Notes: a model not told the origin generated them from the sequence alone. Positions 42,004 through 52,246 are shown, numbered from the stretch's first letter. The stretch: 64,000 nt of DNA from Bin80 sp965207565 (GCA_965207565.1 CBDBMQ010000031.1:50538-114537), one strand, 5' to 3'. Made by a program: numbers and translations.

Positions 42004-43392
42004 TCAACCTACCAAGCCAAACTGAACCTGCGTATCTTCAACTAATTCCTCTGCTTCCTTACGCGTTGGAGCTTCCGCATAAATCCGAAGCACGGGCTCC
42101 GTACCGGACGGACGGACCAATAGCCAAGCATCCTCCATCAAATGCTTGAAACCATCAAGCGTATCCATTGATTGGACTATCCGACCTGCAATTTGGCGCA
42201 GCCCACCCGTCTGACGCAAGGATGCAATAATTTCAGTCTGTTTCTTCGTATGCACATCTGAGCGATAGTAGGAATGCGGCCCAAACTCGTCAAATAACTC
42301 CTGTACCAGAGCGGTGAGGGATTTGCCGCGTTGCATCAGCATCTCCAATAACACAAGCGCCACATAAATGCCGTCCCGCTCTGGAATATTCCCTGCTACC
42401 GCAATGCCCCCCGACTCCTCCCCTCCAACCAGCACACGGGTCTCGAGAAAACGTGGCGCCACATATTTGAATCCGATCGGATAGGTCTCTACCGGTAAAC
42501 CCCACGCGACCCCCATCTTTTCCAGGATGGCAGATGTTGCAAACGTGCGTACGATTGCGCCATTCTGGTTGTGCTGTTTGTGCAAATGCGCCACCAGGAG
42601 TGCCATCACCAAGTGTGATGTAACGACATTGCCCCGCTCGTCCACAATACCAATCCGATCTGCGTCACCATCATGTGCAATTCCGATTGCAGCTTTTTCC
42701 TTCACAACACGACGCATGAGCTCCTTCAGATTACGCTCGATCGGTTCCGGCGGCCTGCCTCCAAAACCAGGGTTGATTTCCCCGTGAATCTCTGTAACAA
42801 ACTGATCCCCCAGAAGCGTGGACATGATCCCCTGACCTGCCCCGTACATGGGATCATGCACCAACTTCAGATTCATGGACCCTAGATCAAATCTCCCCTT
42901 CAAATACTCCACATACTCCCTCGTAATATCCCGCTCAATCACCTCCCCCGCACTACCAGAATCTGAGCTTGATGGATGAGGCGCAATTAGACGCTCAACT
43001 TCCTGTGTCATTTCCTGCGTGGCCGATCCCCCAAACTTCGCTTTGATCTTGTATCCGCTGTACTCGGGAGGGTTATGACTGGCTGTAATGACCACTCCTG
43101 CGTTCAACCCCTGAAGCTCGTGAGTTGCCCAACTGATCGCTGGAGTAGGCGTAGGACCCGCTGTGAGAATCGCTGTAGCACCTTCTTCTGCAATCACCTG
43201 TGCGACATGCTCCGCGAATTCACGTCCCATGAAACGCGTATCATAACCAACAAGTACGCCAGGATGTCTGCTCCCGGATTGTCGCAGCCACTGGACCGTT
43301 GCACGAGCGAGTCGCCCCAAGTTGTCAAACGTAAACTCCCGCCCGATGACTGCACGCCAGCCATCTGTGCCAAAGCGTATCGTATCATTCAT
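42004..43392 (-). CDS. Phosphohexomutase (phosphomannomutase/phosphoglucomutase family)
   Basis: 462 residues from the ATG at 43392, which overlaps the stop of the upstream pgm gene (ATGA). An upstream in-frame extension to 43533 lies inside pgm and is not used. Motifs: IRFGTDGWRAVIG at the start, the phosphoserine loop GVVITASHNPPEYSGYKIK, the metal loop AHDGDADRIGIVDE, the sugar-binding GGEESGG and the C-terminal phosphate-binding RPSGTEPVLRIYAE. It isomerises hexose 1- and 6-phosphates; glucose or mannose specificity cannot be fixed by eye. The product could feed the GDP-mannose-derived sugars made by the cluster at 60-62 kb. Confidence 0.92.
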   Translation of the reverse strand: MNDTIRFGTDGWRAVIGREFTFDNLGRLARATVQWLRQSGSRHPGVLVGYDTRFMGREFAEHVAQVIAEEGATAILTAGPTPTPAISWATHELQGLNAGVVITASHNPPEYSGYKIKAKFGGSATQEMTQEVERLIAPHPSSSDSGSAGEVIERDITREYVEYLKGRFDLGSMNLKLVHDPMYGAGQGIMSTLLGDQFVTEIHGEINPGFGGRPPEPIERNLKELMRRVVKEKAAIGIAHDGDADRIGIVDERGNVVTSHLVMALLVAHLHKQHNQNGAIVRTFATSAILEKMGVAWGLPVETYPIGFKYVAPRFLETRVLVGGEESGGIAVAGNIPERDGIYVALVLLEMLMQRGKSLTALVQELFDEFGPHSYYRSDVHTKKQTEIIASLRQTGGLRQIAGRIVQSMDTLDGFKHLMEDAWLLVRPSGTEPVLRIYAEAPTRKEAEELVEDTQVQFGLVG

Positions 43393-44981
43393 ACTGACCC
43401 ACCGGCGGATAACGCCTGATTCACGATTGATTGTGCTTCCTCTGTAATCCGGGATAAATGTTCTTCTCCCAGAAAACTTTCCGCATAGATCTTGTACAGA
43501 TCCTCCGTTCCTGACGGCCTTGCAGCAAACCATCCATTTTTCGTGGTTACTTTGAGTCCACCGATCATTTCATGATTGCCGGGGGCTTTAGTGAGCTTGG
43601 ATTCTATAGACTCACCTGCAAGAATATTGGCAGTTATATGATGTGGAGACAACCTGGCCAGTGTTTCCTTCTGAACAGGAGTGGCAGGAGAATCCATCCT
43701 TATGTATGCAGGCTTCCCAAAACGCTCAGTCATGATTTGATAATGCTGCGCGGGATCAAGATCAGTTGCAGCGAGGATTTCCGCCGCTAAAAGTCCCAGA
43801 ATGATCCCATCCTTGTCGGTCGTCCATACCGTGCCATCTCTGCGAAGAAAGGATGCTCCGGCGCTCTCTTCGCCGGCAAAACCGCAGGTCCCTTCATGTA
43901 ATCCCTCTACAAACCACTTGAACCCAACCGGCACTTCGAAAAGCTCCCGACCCAAGTCCTTTGCAACCCGATCAATCATGGAGCTGGAGACAAGCGTTTT
44001 TGCAAAGCGGGCCTCTTTCGACCACTCTGAGCGGTGCTCAAATAAGTACTTGCCCGCTACTGCCAGATAATGGTTGGGATTCATGAGCCCTCCTTCCCTG
44101 GTGACGATCCCATGCCGATCTACATCTGGATCATTGCCAAAAGCAATGTCATACCCATCCACCTTTGTAACCATGCGTTGCATAGCAAATTTGGATGAAC
44201 AATCCATACGAACTTTCCCGTCATGGTCGAGTGGCATGAATGCAAATGCTGGATCAACAATAGTGTTGACAACATCAATGGAAAGGTTATAGCGCTCCGC
44301 AATCGGCTCCCAGTAATGCACCGCAGCGCCTCCCATGGGATCTACTCCAATCTCCAATCCTGCACTGCGAATCAGATCCATATTCACGACCGAAGAAAGA
44401 TCGTTCACATAAGGGGTCATCAGATCCTTTTCCACGGTTGTAGATGCATTCAGGGCCTGTTTGACTGGAATCCGTTTGACTCCCTTCAACCCGCACGCCA
44501 TTAACGCGCGTGCCCGCTCCTGAATTGCTTTTGTGAGACCACTTGATGCAGGACCACCATGTGGCGGATTATACTTGAACCCCCCATCCTCCGGTGGATT
44601 GTGTGAAGGGGTAAAAATCACCGCATCTGCCAGATGCTCCGAATGATTCCGATTCCATTCCAGAACCGCATGAGAAATCACCGGTGTCGGAACGTACCCT
44701 TCCCCCAAAATCACATCCAGACCATTTGCAACAAAGACCTCAATCGCCGTCTTGCTCGCGGGCTCGGACAAAGCATGGGTATCCTTGCCAAGAATAATTG
44801 GACCGGTTGCCGAACGAAGTTCACTGACTGCCTGGCTGATGGCCAGAATATGTGCTTCGTTGAATGTGCCCCTGAGTGAAGACCCCCGATGACCTGATGT
44901 CCCAAACGTCACCTCCCCTTCCGGGATCCCCGTGTAGTATGTACTGACCAAACGAGTAATGTCATCCGCATCGATACGCAT
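43389..44981 (-). CDS. pgm: Phosphoglucomutase, alpha-D-glucose specific
   Basis: 530 residues, the length of the bacterial Pgm (alpha-D-glucose phosphoglucomutase) type. Start VTFGTSGHRGSS, phosphoserine loop AVIFTPSHNPPEDGGFKYN, metal-binding GNDPDVDRHGIV, sugar loop CGFAGEESAGASFLRRDG and the phosphate-binding tail ARPSGTEDLYKIYAES. It interconverts glucose 1-phosphate and glucose 6-phosphate for nucleotide-sugar and glycogen synthesis. It lies between recN (gap 11) and the second phosphohexomutase (4-base overlap), in the secA-recN operon. Confidence 0.95.
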   Translation of the reverse strand: MRIDADDITRLVSTYYTGIPEGEVTFGTSGHRGSSLRGTFNEAHILAISQAVSELRSATGPIILGKDTHALSEPASKTAIEVFVANGLDVILGEGYVPTPVISHAVLEWNRNHSEHLADAVIFTPSHNPPEDGGFKYNPPHGGPASSGLTKAIQERARALMACGLKGVKRIPVKQALNASTTVEKDLMTPYVNDLSSVVNMDLIRSAGLEIGVDPMGGAAVHYWEPIAERYNLSIDVVNTIVDPAFAFMPLDHDGKVRMDCSSKFAMQRMVTKVDGYDIAFGNDPDVDRHGIVTREGGLMNPNHYLAVAGKYLFEHRSEWSKEARFAKTLVSSSMIDRVAKDLGRELFEVPVGFKWFVEGLHEGTCGFAGEESAGASFLRRDGTVWTTDKDGIILGLLAAEILAATDLDPAQHYQIMTERFGKPAYIRMDSPATPVQKETLARLSPHHITANILAGESIESKLTKAPGNHEMIGGLKVTTKNGWFAARPSGTEDLYKIYAESFLGEEHLSRITEEAQSIVNQALSAGGSV

Positions 44982-44992
44982 TCTATATTCCC

Positions 44993-46699
44993 TTAATTTT
45001 TCATGAGTTCTCTGGCACTTTGCCGCATGGCATCAGTCACTTCCGCTCCCGTGATGAGCATCGCGACCTGCTCCAGAGATTCCTCGCTATCCAATTGTCT
45101 TATCTCGGTTATGGTTCTGCCTTCCGATACCCGCTTCTCTACCACATAGTGCGTATGCGCCAATGCAGCAATTTGTGGCAGATGGGTGATGGCGATAATT
45201 TGATGATTCCGAGCCAACTCTGCCATGCTCCTGCCCACCTTGCGTGCAATAGAACCACTGATTCCAACATCTATTTCATCAAATACCAGGATGGGAAGTC
45301 GGTCATTTTCTGCCAGAACCCGTTTAATGGCCAGCATAATACGACTGATCTCGCCCCCGGAAGCTACCCGTGTAAGCGGACGGAAGTCCTCTCCTGCATT
45401 TGTCGTGATCAGAAAGGCGACATCATCCATCCCATGTGGATAGGCTCTGTAATTCCTTGCCTCGTTAGTGGCAGTCTCTGACGTAATCCATCCTGCAGGA
45501 TCCATGTGCTTCTGAAGTTGAACGCAAAGTTTTCCCGCTGCCATGCCGAGGCTTGCAAATTCTGCTGTAATGGAGGATTCGATCTCTTTCGCCACTTTGT
45601 GACGCTTGGCAGATAATCGTAGCGCCGTATCCGAGAGAGTTTTCTTTACTTCTGCCAGATCCTGCTCTACTTTTTCAAGAGCTGCATCATAGTTCACGGC
45701 GATCTCATACTCTTTTGCAATCTGTTCACGGTAATCAAGTACCGCTCCCACACTCCCGCCGTACTTTCTCTTCAATGTGTCAAGTTCCCCTAGCCGATCC
45801 CGGATTTCTTCAAGCCGATCTGGACTGAACTCAATCTGTGCACTATAGTCCTGCAGGGTTGCAGCAATTTCTGTAACCGAGATCTGCGCTTGCTCAATCT
45901 CCTGACTCGCCGCCTCTAATGCAGGATCAATTCGTGTAAGATCCTGAAGCTCATTCTGTGCAATCACGAGTTGGTCTGCCGTAGAATCTTCACGGGCATA
46001 GAGCATAGAATGAAGCCGTGCGGTGGCACTATAGAGCTGTTCGGCGTGTTCTAGCCTGTTCATCTCCTGCCTGAGCGTATCTTCTTCTCCCTCTTGTGGC
46101 GCTACCGAATCAATCTCTTCAATCTCATATGCCAGTCTCTCCCGAGATGCCTCCAATCTGCTTTGGCTGGTTTTGAGCGCCTCATGTTCCTTCAGCAGGT
46201 CACGGACCCGTGCGTACGCCTGTGCATACACTGAACACATCCCTGCAAGTCCGCCAAAGCTGTCGATCAAGCTTAGATGAGTTTCCTCCCTGAGCAATGA
46301 TTGATGTTCATGCTGTCCATGCAGATCAATCAGTTGTGCTGCAATCTTGCGCATCACCGGAAGTGTCGCTGGCGAGTCATTGATGTAACCGCGGCTGTGT
46401 GTCTTTGCAATCTCACGTCTGAGAATCAGCACCGGTTGCGACGGGATCTCGTGCTCTTCCAGAAGCTCTCCCAGATCCGGCGATTCCGCAACGTCAAATA
46501 CTCCCTCAATGATAGCTTTCCTAGCACCGGAACGGATGATGTCCGCTGAGGCACGCTCTCCCAGGATCAACTTGAGAGCGCCGATCATGATGGACTTCCC
46601 TGCACCGGTTTCCCCCGTCAGAATATTGAGACCACCCTCAAATTCGACCTCAAGCTCATCAATGATGGCGTAATCCCGTATGTAGAGGGTACGCAGCAT
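44993..46699 (-). CDS. recN: DNA repair protein RecN
   Basis: 568 residues from the ATG at 46699; the frame is open further upstream but that part is the antisense-frame end of secA. SMC-like ATPase: Walker A ILTGETGAGKSIMIGAL, central coiled coil (about 160-370), ABC signature LTRVASGGEISRIMLAIKR, Walker B LPILVFDEIDVGISG and ITHLPQIAA with the switch His. RecN acts at double-strand breaks with RecA. It starts 13 bases after secA and is followed 11 bases later by pgm. Confidence 0.96.
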   Translation of the reverse strand: MLRTLYIRDYAIIDELEVEFEGGLNILTGETGAGKSIMIGALKLILGERASADIIRSGARKAIIEGVFDVAESPDLGELLEEHEIPSQPVLILRREIAKTHSRGYINDSPATLPVMRKIAAQLIDLHGQHEHQSLLREETHLSLIDSFGGLAGMCSVYAQAYARVRDLLKEHEALKTSQSRLEASRERLAYEIEEIDSVAPQEGEEDTLRQEMNRLEHAEQLYSATARLHSMLYAREDSTADQLVIAQNELQDLTRIDPALEAASQEIEQAQISVTEIAATLQDYSAQIEFSPDRLEEIRDRLGELDTLKRKYGGSVGAVLDYREQIAKEYEIAVNYDAALEKVEQDLAEVKKTLSDTALRLSAKRHKVAKEIESSITAEFASLGMAAGKLCVQLQKHMDPAGWITSETATNEARNYRAYPHGMDDVAFLITTNAGEDFRPLTRVASGGEISRIMLAIKRVLAENDRLPILVFDEIDVGISGSIARKVGRSMAELARNHQIIAITHLPQIAALAHTHYVVEKRVSEGRTITEIRQLDSEESLEQVAMLITGAEVTDAMRQSARELMKN

Positions 46700-46712
46700 C
46701 GGGCTGTCCCCT

Positions 46713-49700
46713 CTATTCGCGTCCGTGACAGAATTTATACTTCTTACCACTTCCGCACGGACAGGGTGAATTCCTGCCGACCCGCTCTCCCGCCAGGACG
46801 GGCTGCCGTTTTGCGCTTGGATCCCTGCTGGCCCCGTTGGATTTGGGGGCAACCACACCAAAGGAAGGCGCCGCAGGACGGTGTCTGGCCTGGGCACGCT
46901 GACGATCCATCCGACTGGTCTGCTTTGTGTTTGCTCCCCCACGCCGTTCAACGATCGGCCCTGCCCGGAAGACGAAGGTTACCACATTCTCGCCAATCTG
47001 CTCAATCACCTCCGAGAAAAGCCGGAATGCCTCCATCTTATACTCTACCAGTGGATCACGTTGACCGTATGCCCGAAGGCCAATCCCCTCCTTCACTTCA
47101 TCCAGCGAGCGTAAATGTTCGGTCCAGTACTCATCAATCAACGAGAGCATCGCTGTCTTTTCGAGACTGTCATTGATCTCCTGCCCTCCTGTTTCAACGA
47201 CATCATCAATGCGAACGACCGTGCGCAGCCTGCGGTACCCATCGGAGAAATCTACAAACGCGCGTTCCGGCTTATTCTCTGCATCACTCTCCTGGACGGT
47301 CTTCATGCTATTGCAGAAGGGCTCGGCCAGTGCACGACGCTTACGTTCATAGTACTCAGCCACTTTATTGAAGGCATCTTCGGTCACGCCATCATCCCCC
47401 AGATCAAAGAACCGCTGACGGTCAATCTCGTAGTCGAAGGACAACAGTCGGCGAAACTCTTCCCGCAACTCGTCCATTTCCCCTTCACCGTGGTGGCGCT
47501 GCACAAGTCGTTCAATCAGTTTGTACAGCATATCCAGGATTTCGCCCCGCATGCGCTCTCCTTTCAGCGCATGCATGCGACGATCATAGATCACCTCACG
47601 CTGTGAGTTCAGTACATCGTCATACTCCAACTGTCGTTTACGAATCGCAAAGTTATTCTGCTCCACCTTTTTCTGTGCCCGCTCAATGCTCTTGGTGACC
47701 CATGGATGGGTGATCACTGCTCCCTCCTCAAGCTTGAGTCGATCCATGACACCTGCCACCCGGTCAGGCCCGAAGAGTCGCATCAAGTCGTCTTCCAGCG
47801 ATACATAGAACTGGCTTTCTCCAGGGTCTCCCTGGCGTCCCGACCGGCCTCTGAGCTGCAGATCTATACGCCGGCTTTCGTGCCGCTCCGTTCCAATAAT
47901 CGCGAGACCGCCCAGCTTCACAATTCCAGCACCCAGCTTGATGTCCGTACCACGTCCCGCCATGTTGGTTGCGATGGTGACGGCTCCGCGCTTGCCGGCC
48001 TCTGCAACAATCAGAGACTCCTGCTTTGCGCGATCACGTTTGGCATTGAGCACGTTATGCTGAATACGCGCACGCTTCAGCATCCTGCTAAGGGTTTCGG
48101 ATACCTCAACCGAGGTTGTACCGACAAGAACGGGCTGTCCTTTCTCGTGATATTCTTCAATCTTATCAATGACGGCACTGTACTTCTCCCGTTTCGATCT
48201 GAAGACAAGATCGTCCAGATCCTCTCTTGCAATGGGTTTATTGGTCGGGACCGCCACAACATCCATCTTGTAGATCTTGTGAAACTCTTCCGCTTCCGTT
48301 TCTGCGGTCCCGGTCATGCCAGCGAGTTTGCTGTACATCCGGAAGTAATTCTGAAGCGTGATCGTTGCATAGGTCTGGGTTGCCGCCTGTACTTTGACCC
48401 CCTCCTTCGCCTCGATCGCCTGATGCAGTCCATCTGAATATCGCCGACCTGAAAGCACCCGGCCCGTGTGTGTATCCACGATCTGTACCTTCCCGTCTTG
48501 AACAATGTACTCTGTATCCCGCTCGTAAAGAGTGTAGGCCTTTAATAGCTGCTCAATCGCATGGAGTCTCTCTGCGCGATCTGAATAGGTGGAATACAAT
48601 TTTCGTGTTTCTTCATCAAGGGTATTCTTCAGGACACGCAGGTCATTCTGCAGCTTATGCTCACGCTTCTCCTCGGAAAGATTTTCACGATCCCGAATGG
48701 ACTCATACAATTTCTCTTTATGACCTTCATATTCTCGCTTTAAGCGGGCCGTCTCCTCCCCTACGTCTGGAAGGATGAACAGGTCTACATCTTCCCCTGC
48801 TGCCCGTGCAATGAACTCGCGCCCCTGATCGGTCGGCTCCAATGCATGCTGTTTCTCGTCCAGTGCATAATGCATCTCATCATCCACCACCGGCATTCTC
48901 TTTGCATTATCCTGCAAATAGAAATACTCTGTCTTGCGCCTCAGTTGCTCAACACCGGGCTCCTGCAGCAGCTTCATGAGCCGCTTATTGCGAGGGAAGC
49001 CACGAGATGCGCGCAACAGCGCCAGACCTGCCTCCGCTTCATGATCTTTTGCTTCCTTTTCCTCACCTCGTTCGACGGATAGATCGCGATTCTTTAAATT
49101 CTTTTCTGCTTCCGAGACAAAGCCCGCGACCAGTCGCTTCTGCGCCTGTACAAGCCGGTCAACCGCAGGCTTGAGCTCATCAAACCGGCTCTTATTCGCC
49201 TGCGGAACCGGCCCACTAATGATGAGCGGCGTCCGAGCTTCATCCACCAGGACAGAGTCCACTTCATCGACAATGGAAAAATGATGCCCCCGCTGTACCA
49301 GTTGATTGGGGTCAATTACAAAGGAGTTGTCCCGCAGGTAATCAAATCCAAATTCATTGTTTGTCCCGTAGGTAATATCCGCGCGATACGCCTTGCGGCG
49401 CCCTTCCGAATGTGCGTCATATCCGTCAATCACATCTACGGTTAACCCGAGAAACTCAAAGATGGGCCCCATCCACTCGGCATCACGCTGTGCCAGATAG
49501 GGATTGACCGTGATCAGGTGCACCCCGCGGCCAAGAAGTGCATTCAGGTAAACCGGTGCCACCGCAACCAGCGTTTTTCCTTCCCCTGTTTTCATCTCGG
49601 CGATATTCCCTCTGTGGAGGACTGCTCCACCGATCAACTGCACATCATAAGGAATCATTTCCCACCGGATCATTGTCCCTCCTGCCTCCCATTCATTGGG

Positions 49701-50189
49701 CCAGATCGCCCAGGAGCCTTGAATTTCGGGGTAGGCCCGGCGGCTGCAGACGGCGTGGTCATGTTCGGTTGCACGAACTTTCAGTGCCCCCCTTTCCGTC
49801 AGACGTCGACAGACTTCCTTAACCAGTGCAAACGCCTCCGGGAGAATTTCGTCCAAGGTTTCTTCGGCAACCTCCAGCCACTCGTCTTCCAGTTCGTCCA
49901 ACTCCTCAAAATACTCCTGTCGATCCTCCAGTGTCAGCGTCTCTTCCGCGCCCTCTTCCGCATATCCCGTTCGCAGCGCTGTCTGGATCTGTTGCCTTCG
50001 TTCTTCAATCTCTGCAACGGCAGTCCGAATTTTCTCCCGGTACATATCTGTGCGCCCACGCAATTCGTCATCCGACAACGCTTTGACGACGGGAGTCGCT
50101 TCGTGGATCCGAGCGACTACCGGCTCATACTTGCGATCAATCTCGCGCTGATTCTTATCACCGAAAAATTGGTTGATGAAGTTCAACAT
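46713..50189 (-). CDS. secA: Protein translocase ATPase SecA (long Bacteroidota-type)
   Basis: 1158 residues, longer than the roughly 900 of the E. coli protein. The extra length lies mainly in the helicase region (residues about 330-610, a charged, coiled insertion with SVERGEEKEAKDHEAE and HKEKLYESIRDRENLSEEK), as is usual in Bacteroidota. Walker A MKTGEGKTLVAVAPVYLNAL, IVDEVDSVLVDEARTPL (Walker B), NMAGRGTDIKLGAG and GRSGRQGDPG are intact. The C-terminus keeps the SEC-C zinc motif SPCPCGSGKKYKFCHG (Cys1143, 1145, 1154, His1155), which binds SecB or ribosomes. It drives Sec export through SecYEG. Confidence 0.98.
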   Translation of the reverse strand: MLNFINQFFGDKNQREIDRKYEPVVARIHEATPVVKALSDDELRGRTDMYREKIRTAVAEIEERRQQIQTALRTGYAEEGAEETLTLEDRQEYFEELDELEDEWLEVAEETLDEILPEAFALVKEVCRRLTERGALKVRATEHDHAVCSRRAYPEIQGSWAIWPNEWEAGGTMIRWEMIPYDVQLIGGAVLHRGNIAEMKTGEGKTLVAVAPVYLNALLGRGVHLITVNPYLAQRDAEWMGPIFEFLGLTVDVIDGYDAHSEGRRKAYRADITYGTNNEFGFDYLRDNSFVIDPNQLVQRGHHFSIVDEVDSVLVDEARTPLIISGPVPQANKSRFDELKPAVDRLVQAQKRLVAGFVSEAEKNLKNRDLSVERGEEKEAKDHEAEAGLALLRASRGFPRNKRLMKLLQEPGVEQLRRKTEYFYLQDNAKRMPVVDDEMHYALDEKQHALEPTDQGREFIARAAGEDVDLFILPDVGEETARLKREYEGHKEKLYESIRDRENLSEEKREHKLQNDLRVLKNTLDEETRKLYSTYSDRAERLHAIEQLLKAYTLYERDTEYIVQDGKVQIVDTHTGRVLSGRRYSDGLHQAIEAKEGVKVQAATQTYATITLQNYFRMYSKLAGMTGTAETEAEEFHKIYKMDVVAVPTNKPIAREDLDDLVFRSKREKYSAVIDKIEEYHEKGQPVLVGTTSVEVSETLSRMLKRARIQHNVLNAKRDRAKQESLIVAEAGKRGAVTIATNMAGRGTDIKLGAGIVKLGGLAIIGTERHESRRIDLQLRGRSGRQGDPGESQFYVSLEDDLMRLFGPDRVAGVMDRLKLEEGAVITHPWVTKSIERAQKKVEQNNFAIRKRQLEYDDVLNSQREVIYDRRMHALKGERMRGEILDMLYKLIERLVQRHHGEGEMDELREEFRRLLSFDYEIDRQRFFDLGDDGVTEDAFNKVAEYYERKRRALAEPFCNSMKTVQESDAENKPERAFVDFSDGYRRLRTVVRIDDVVETGGQEINDSLEKTAMLSLIDEYWTEHLRSLDEVKEGIGLRAYGQRDPLVEYKMEAFRLFSEVIEQIGENVVTFVFRAGPIVERRGGANTKQTSRMDRQRAQARHRPAAPSFGVVAPKSNGASRDPSAKRQPVLAGERVGRNSPCPCGSGKKYKFCHGRE

Positions 50190-50354
50190 CGTACTAAAAA
50201 ATTTTCAATACCCGCGCTAGATGTGCTCTTGGCAAGAGACAAACTGTGATATATTCCTATGGTACGCACTTCAACGGCGGGCGTTTAACACGCATGTAGC
50301 CTGGATCCGTTCCCCTCCACTACGGGTACACGCCATCATTCGTGTATCTCCATT

Positions 50355-51323
50355 ATGGTCAAGCAAAGCGCTTCTGTCTGGCTGGGCATTGTTATCTGTT
50401 TGTTCGCAACTCCGAACGTACGGAGCCAGACGCTGTCTGGTTTCGATTTTTTGCGGCTTGAACCTTCTGCACAAGCGGCTGCTCTCGGTGGAACGCTCCT
50501 GAATGCCACCTCCAGTCAAAGTAGTGCCGTCTTGTATAATCCGGCATTGCTGAGTCATGAGGCAGGAGGTAGTCTCTCGGTATCATGGCTGAACCATCTG
50601 AGTGATCTCCAGTCCGGCACGGTTACCTATGCCCGCGATCTTGGCAGGCTCGGCATGGCTGGCGTGGGAGTACGATTCTTTCACTGGGGCAAAATAGATC
50701 AGGCCGATGTGAATGGCGAGCGTACTGGTACGCTCGCTTCCAGTAATGTTGCACTGTCTGCAGGATTATCTCGTCCATGGCACTCCCGATTCCGGTACGG
50801 AGCCAGCCTCCATCTAGCCTATACCTCCATTGCTCAATTCAATGCAGTCGCAGTTGCCGTAGATGCAGGACTGGTCTACCATGTTCCTGACCGAGGCTTC
50901 ACCGCTTCCATTGGGGCCACGAATATCGGTCGGTCCCTTTCCAGTCTTGGCCAATCAAGGGATGCCATGCCCCTGGATTTGCGGATGGCCGTATCCAAGC
51001 GACTCAGGTACATCCCGGTGCTCGTCGGTCTCACGGTTTATAATCTGCAGCATATCCATGAAGTAACGGCAGTGAATGAGGGGTTCCGGCATGCGATTTT
51101 CAGCCTGGAATTCCAAGCAATCCCCGCCTTTGATCTCCGACTGGGCTATAACCACCGTAAACGGAATCTCAAGTCTGATCGTCGACTGGATATGGCCGGA
51201 ACGACCGTTGGATTTGGCCTGCAGATCCGGCGCTTTGAGCTTGATTATTCGTTCAGTTCCTGGTCGTTTGCGGGACTGCACCAGTTCACGGTGACAACCA
51301 AGTTCAATAAGAGGGATCAATAA
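50355..51323 (+). CDS. PorQ-like outer-membrane protein (type IX secretion/PorV-PorQ family)
   Basis: 322 residues. Signal peptide (LGIVICLFATPNVRSQ) followed by GFDFLRLEPSAQAAALGGT, the beginning shared by PorQ/PorV-like (UPF0164) barrels, then FHWGKIDQADVNGERTG and GYNHRKRN. The last residues (FELDYSFSSWSFAGLHQFTVTTKF) form typical barrel strands. PorQ is a T9SS component of uncertain detailed role, which agrees with the sorting domain on the subtilase at 38815-41607. Its 3' end overlaps the convergent recombinase-like gene by 20 bases. Confidence 0.85.
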   Translation: MVKQSASVWLGIVICLFATPNVRSQTLSGFDFLRLEPSAQAAALGGTLLNATSSQSSAVLYNPALLSHEAGGSLSVSWLNHLSDLQSGTVTYARDLGRLGMAGVGVRFFHWGKIDQADVNGERTGTLASSNVALSAGLSRPWHSRFRYGASLHLAYTSIAQFNAVAVAVDAGLVYHVPDRGFTASIGATNIGRSLSSLGQSRDAMPLDLRMAVSKRLRYIPVLVGLTVYNLQHIHEVTAVNEGFRHAIFSLEFQAIPAFDLRLGYNHRKRNLKSDRRLDMAGTTVGFGLQIRRFELDYSFSSWSFAGLHQFTVTTKFNKRDQ

Positions 51324-52212
51324 GGCCTCTTGCTTTGAGGTCATTCACCCGATGATAGAAGCGGTGTGGACGTATCTGCTTTTTAAGTTCATCTTTGGGG
51401 ATCCCCTGCTGAATCAGTAAATAAATTGCAGTGTGCGACAGACTCTGCGGAGACACCTCAGCACGTGTAATCCTGGCAAAATCAAGCAGTATGCGCATGC
51501 GGGACCGGACCGTGCGGACTTTTAAACGCTCATATTTCTCACGGGTGCCAAGTGATTGAAAGAGCGGATCCTTTGGTCGTATCGGTTGTCGCCGCGTTGC
51601 AAGATAGGCTCTCAGGCTTCGATAGGTTTGCTGATCCAGCGGCACAATGCGCCGATCCTCCCCACGAATATTCAACTCTTCCCCCATCAGGGTATGCTCC
51701 AGATCCTCATAATTACATTTCGTGATCTCCGTTTCCGACAAGCCTTTAAGCAGCATGCAGCACAGGATGGCCCGATCACGCAGTCGAATGGGTTCCCCGC
51801 CTTCGGAAACCTCAAATAAGCGCTTAATCTCATCCCCTGTCAGGATCCCACGGCCCAGAGAGCGAGGCTGGGGCTTGACCTTGATATTTTTGGCCGGATC
51901 TTCCTGCAGCAATCCCTCTTTCACGAGGAACACAAAAAATTGCCGCAATGCGGTCAGATAGGTCTGGATCGTAGCATGGCGAACATTGCGTTCCGTTTTG
52001 AGATAGACCGGAAACTTCTCCAGATTTTTTTGGGACAGTTCCACATCCCCTCCTTGCTCCAACACCCACAACTTAAAAATCTCAAGTGACTTCCCGTATG
52101 TATTTACGGTGGCTGGAGATCTATCTCGTGCCAGCGTGTTCAAAAAAAAATCCACACGTGCAAGGACCGCATCGGCTGTCAAGGTCTTGACCAGATTGCG
52201 ATCTTCTAACAT
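51304..52212 (-). CDS. Xer-like tyrosine recombinase with degenerate active site
   Basis: 302 residues with XerC/D architecture: SAM-like N-terminal DNA-binding domain (SPATVNTYGKSLEIFKLW, ATIQTYLTALRQFFVFL) and a C-terminal catalytic fold (RDRAILCCMLLKGLSETEI, RRIVPLDQQTYRSLRAYL). The usual active site is not kept. The first Arg (GLRxxEL) is Ser159 in GLSETEI, the HxLRH box is Gln256-Ser-Leu-Ser259-His260, and only a candidate Tyr (Y286, RFYHRV) remains. It therefore is not expected to recombine DNA by the standard mechanism and may only bind DNA. A T-run near codon 22-24 is another oddity. It follows the E2 gene by 34 bases. Confidence 0.82.
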   Translation of the reverse strand: MLEDRNLVKTLTADAVLARVDFFLNTLARDRSPATVNTYGKSLEIFKLWVLEQGGDVELSQKNLEKFPVYLKTERNVRHATIQTYLTALRQFFVFLVKEGLLQEDPAKNIKVKPQPRSLGRGILTGDEIKRLFEVSEGGEPIRLRDRAILCCMLLKGLSETEITKCNYEDLEHTLMGEELNIRGEDRRIVPLDQQTYRSLRAYLATRRQPIRPKDPLFQSLGTREKYERLKVRTVRSRMRILLDFARITRAEVSPQSLSHTAIYLLIQQGIPKDELKKQIRPHRFYHRVNDLKARGLIDPSY

Positions 52213-52246
52213 GGGCGAATTCTCCGGGTATCAACTCAACCGCCTC

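Noticed and set aside
43393..43533. 47-codon N-terminal extension of the phosphohexomutase
   Set aside because: Lies within the 3' end of pgm; the ATG at 43392 overlaps the pgm stop by four bases and starts the known domain.
46700..46951. 84-codon N-terminal extension of recN
   Set aside because: It lies inside the end of secA in another frame; the ATG at 46699 gives the normal RecN start.
49518..50249. 243-codon plus-strand open frame opposite secA
   Set aside because: It is the antisense shadow of the intact secA gene, with no domain and poor composition; the same holds for 47706-48437.
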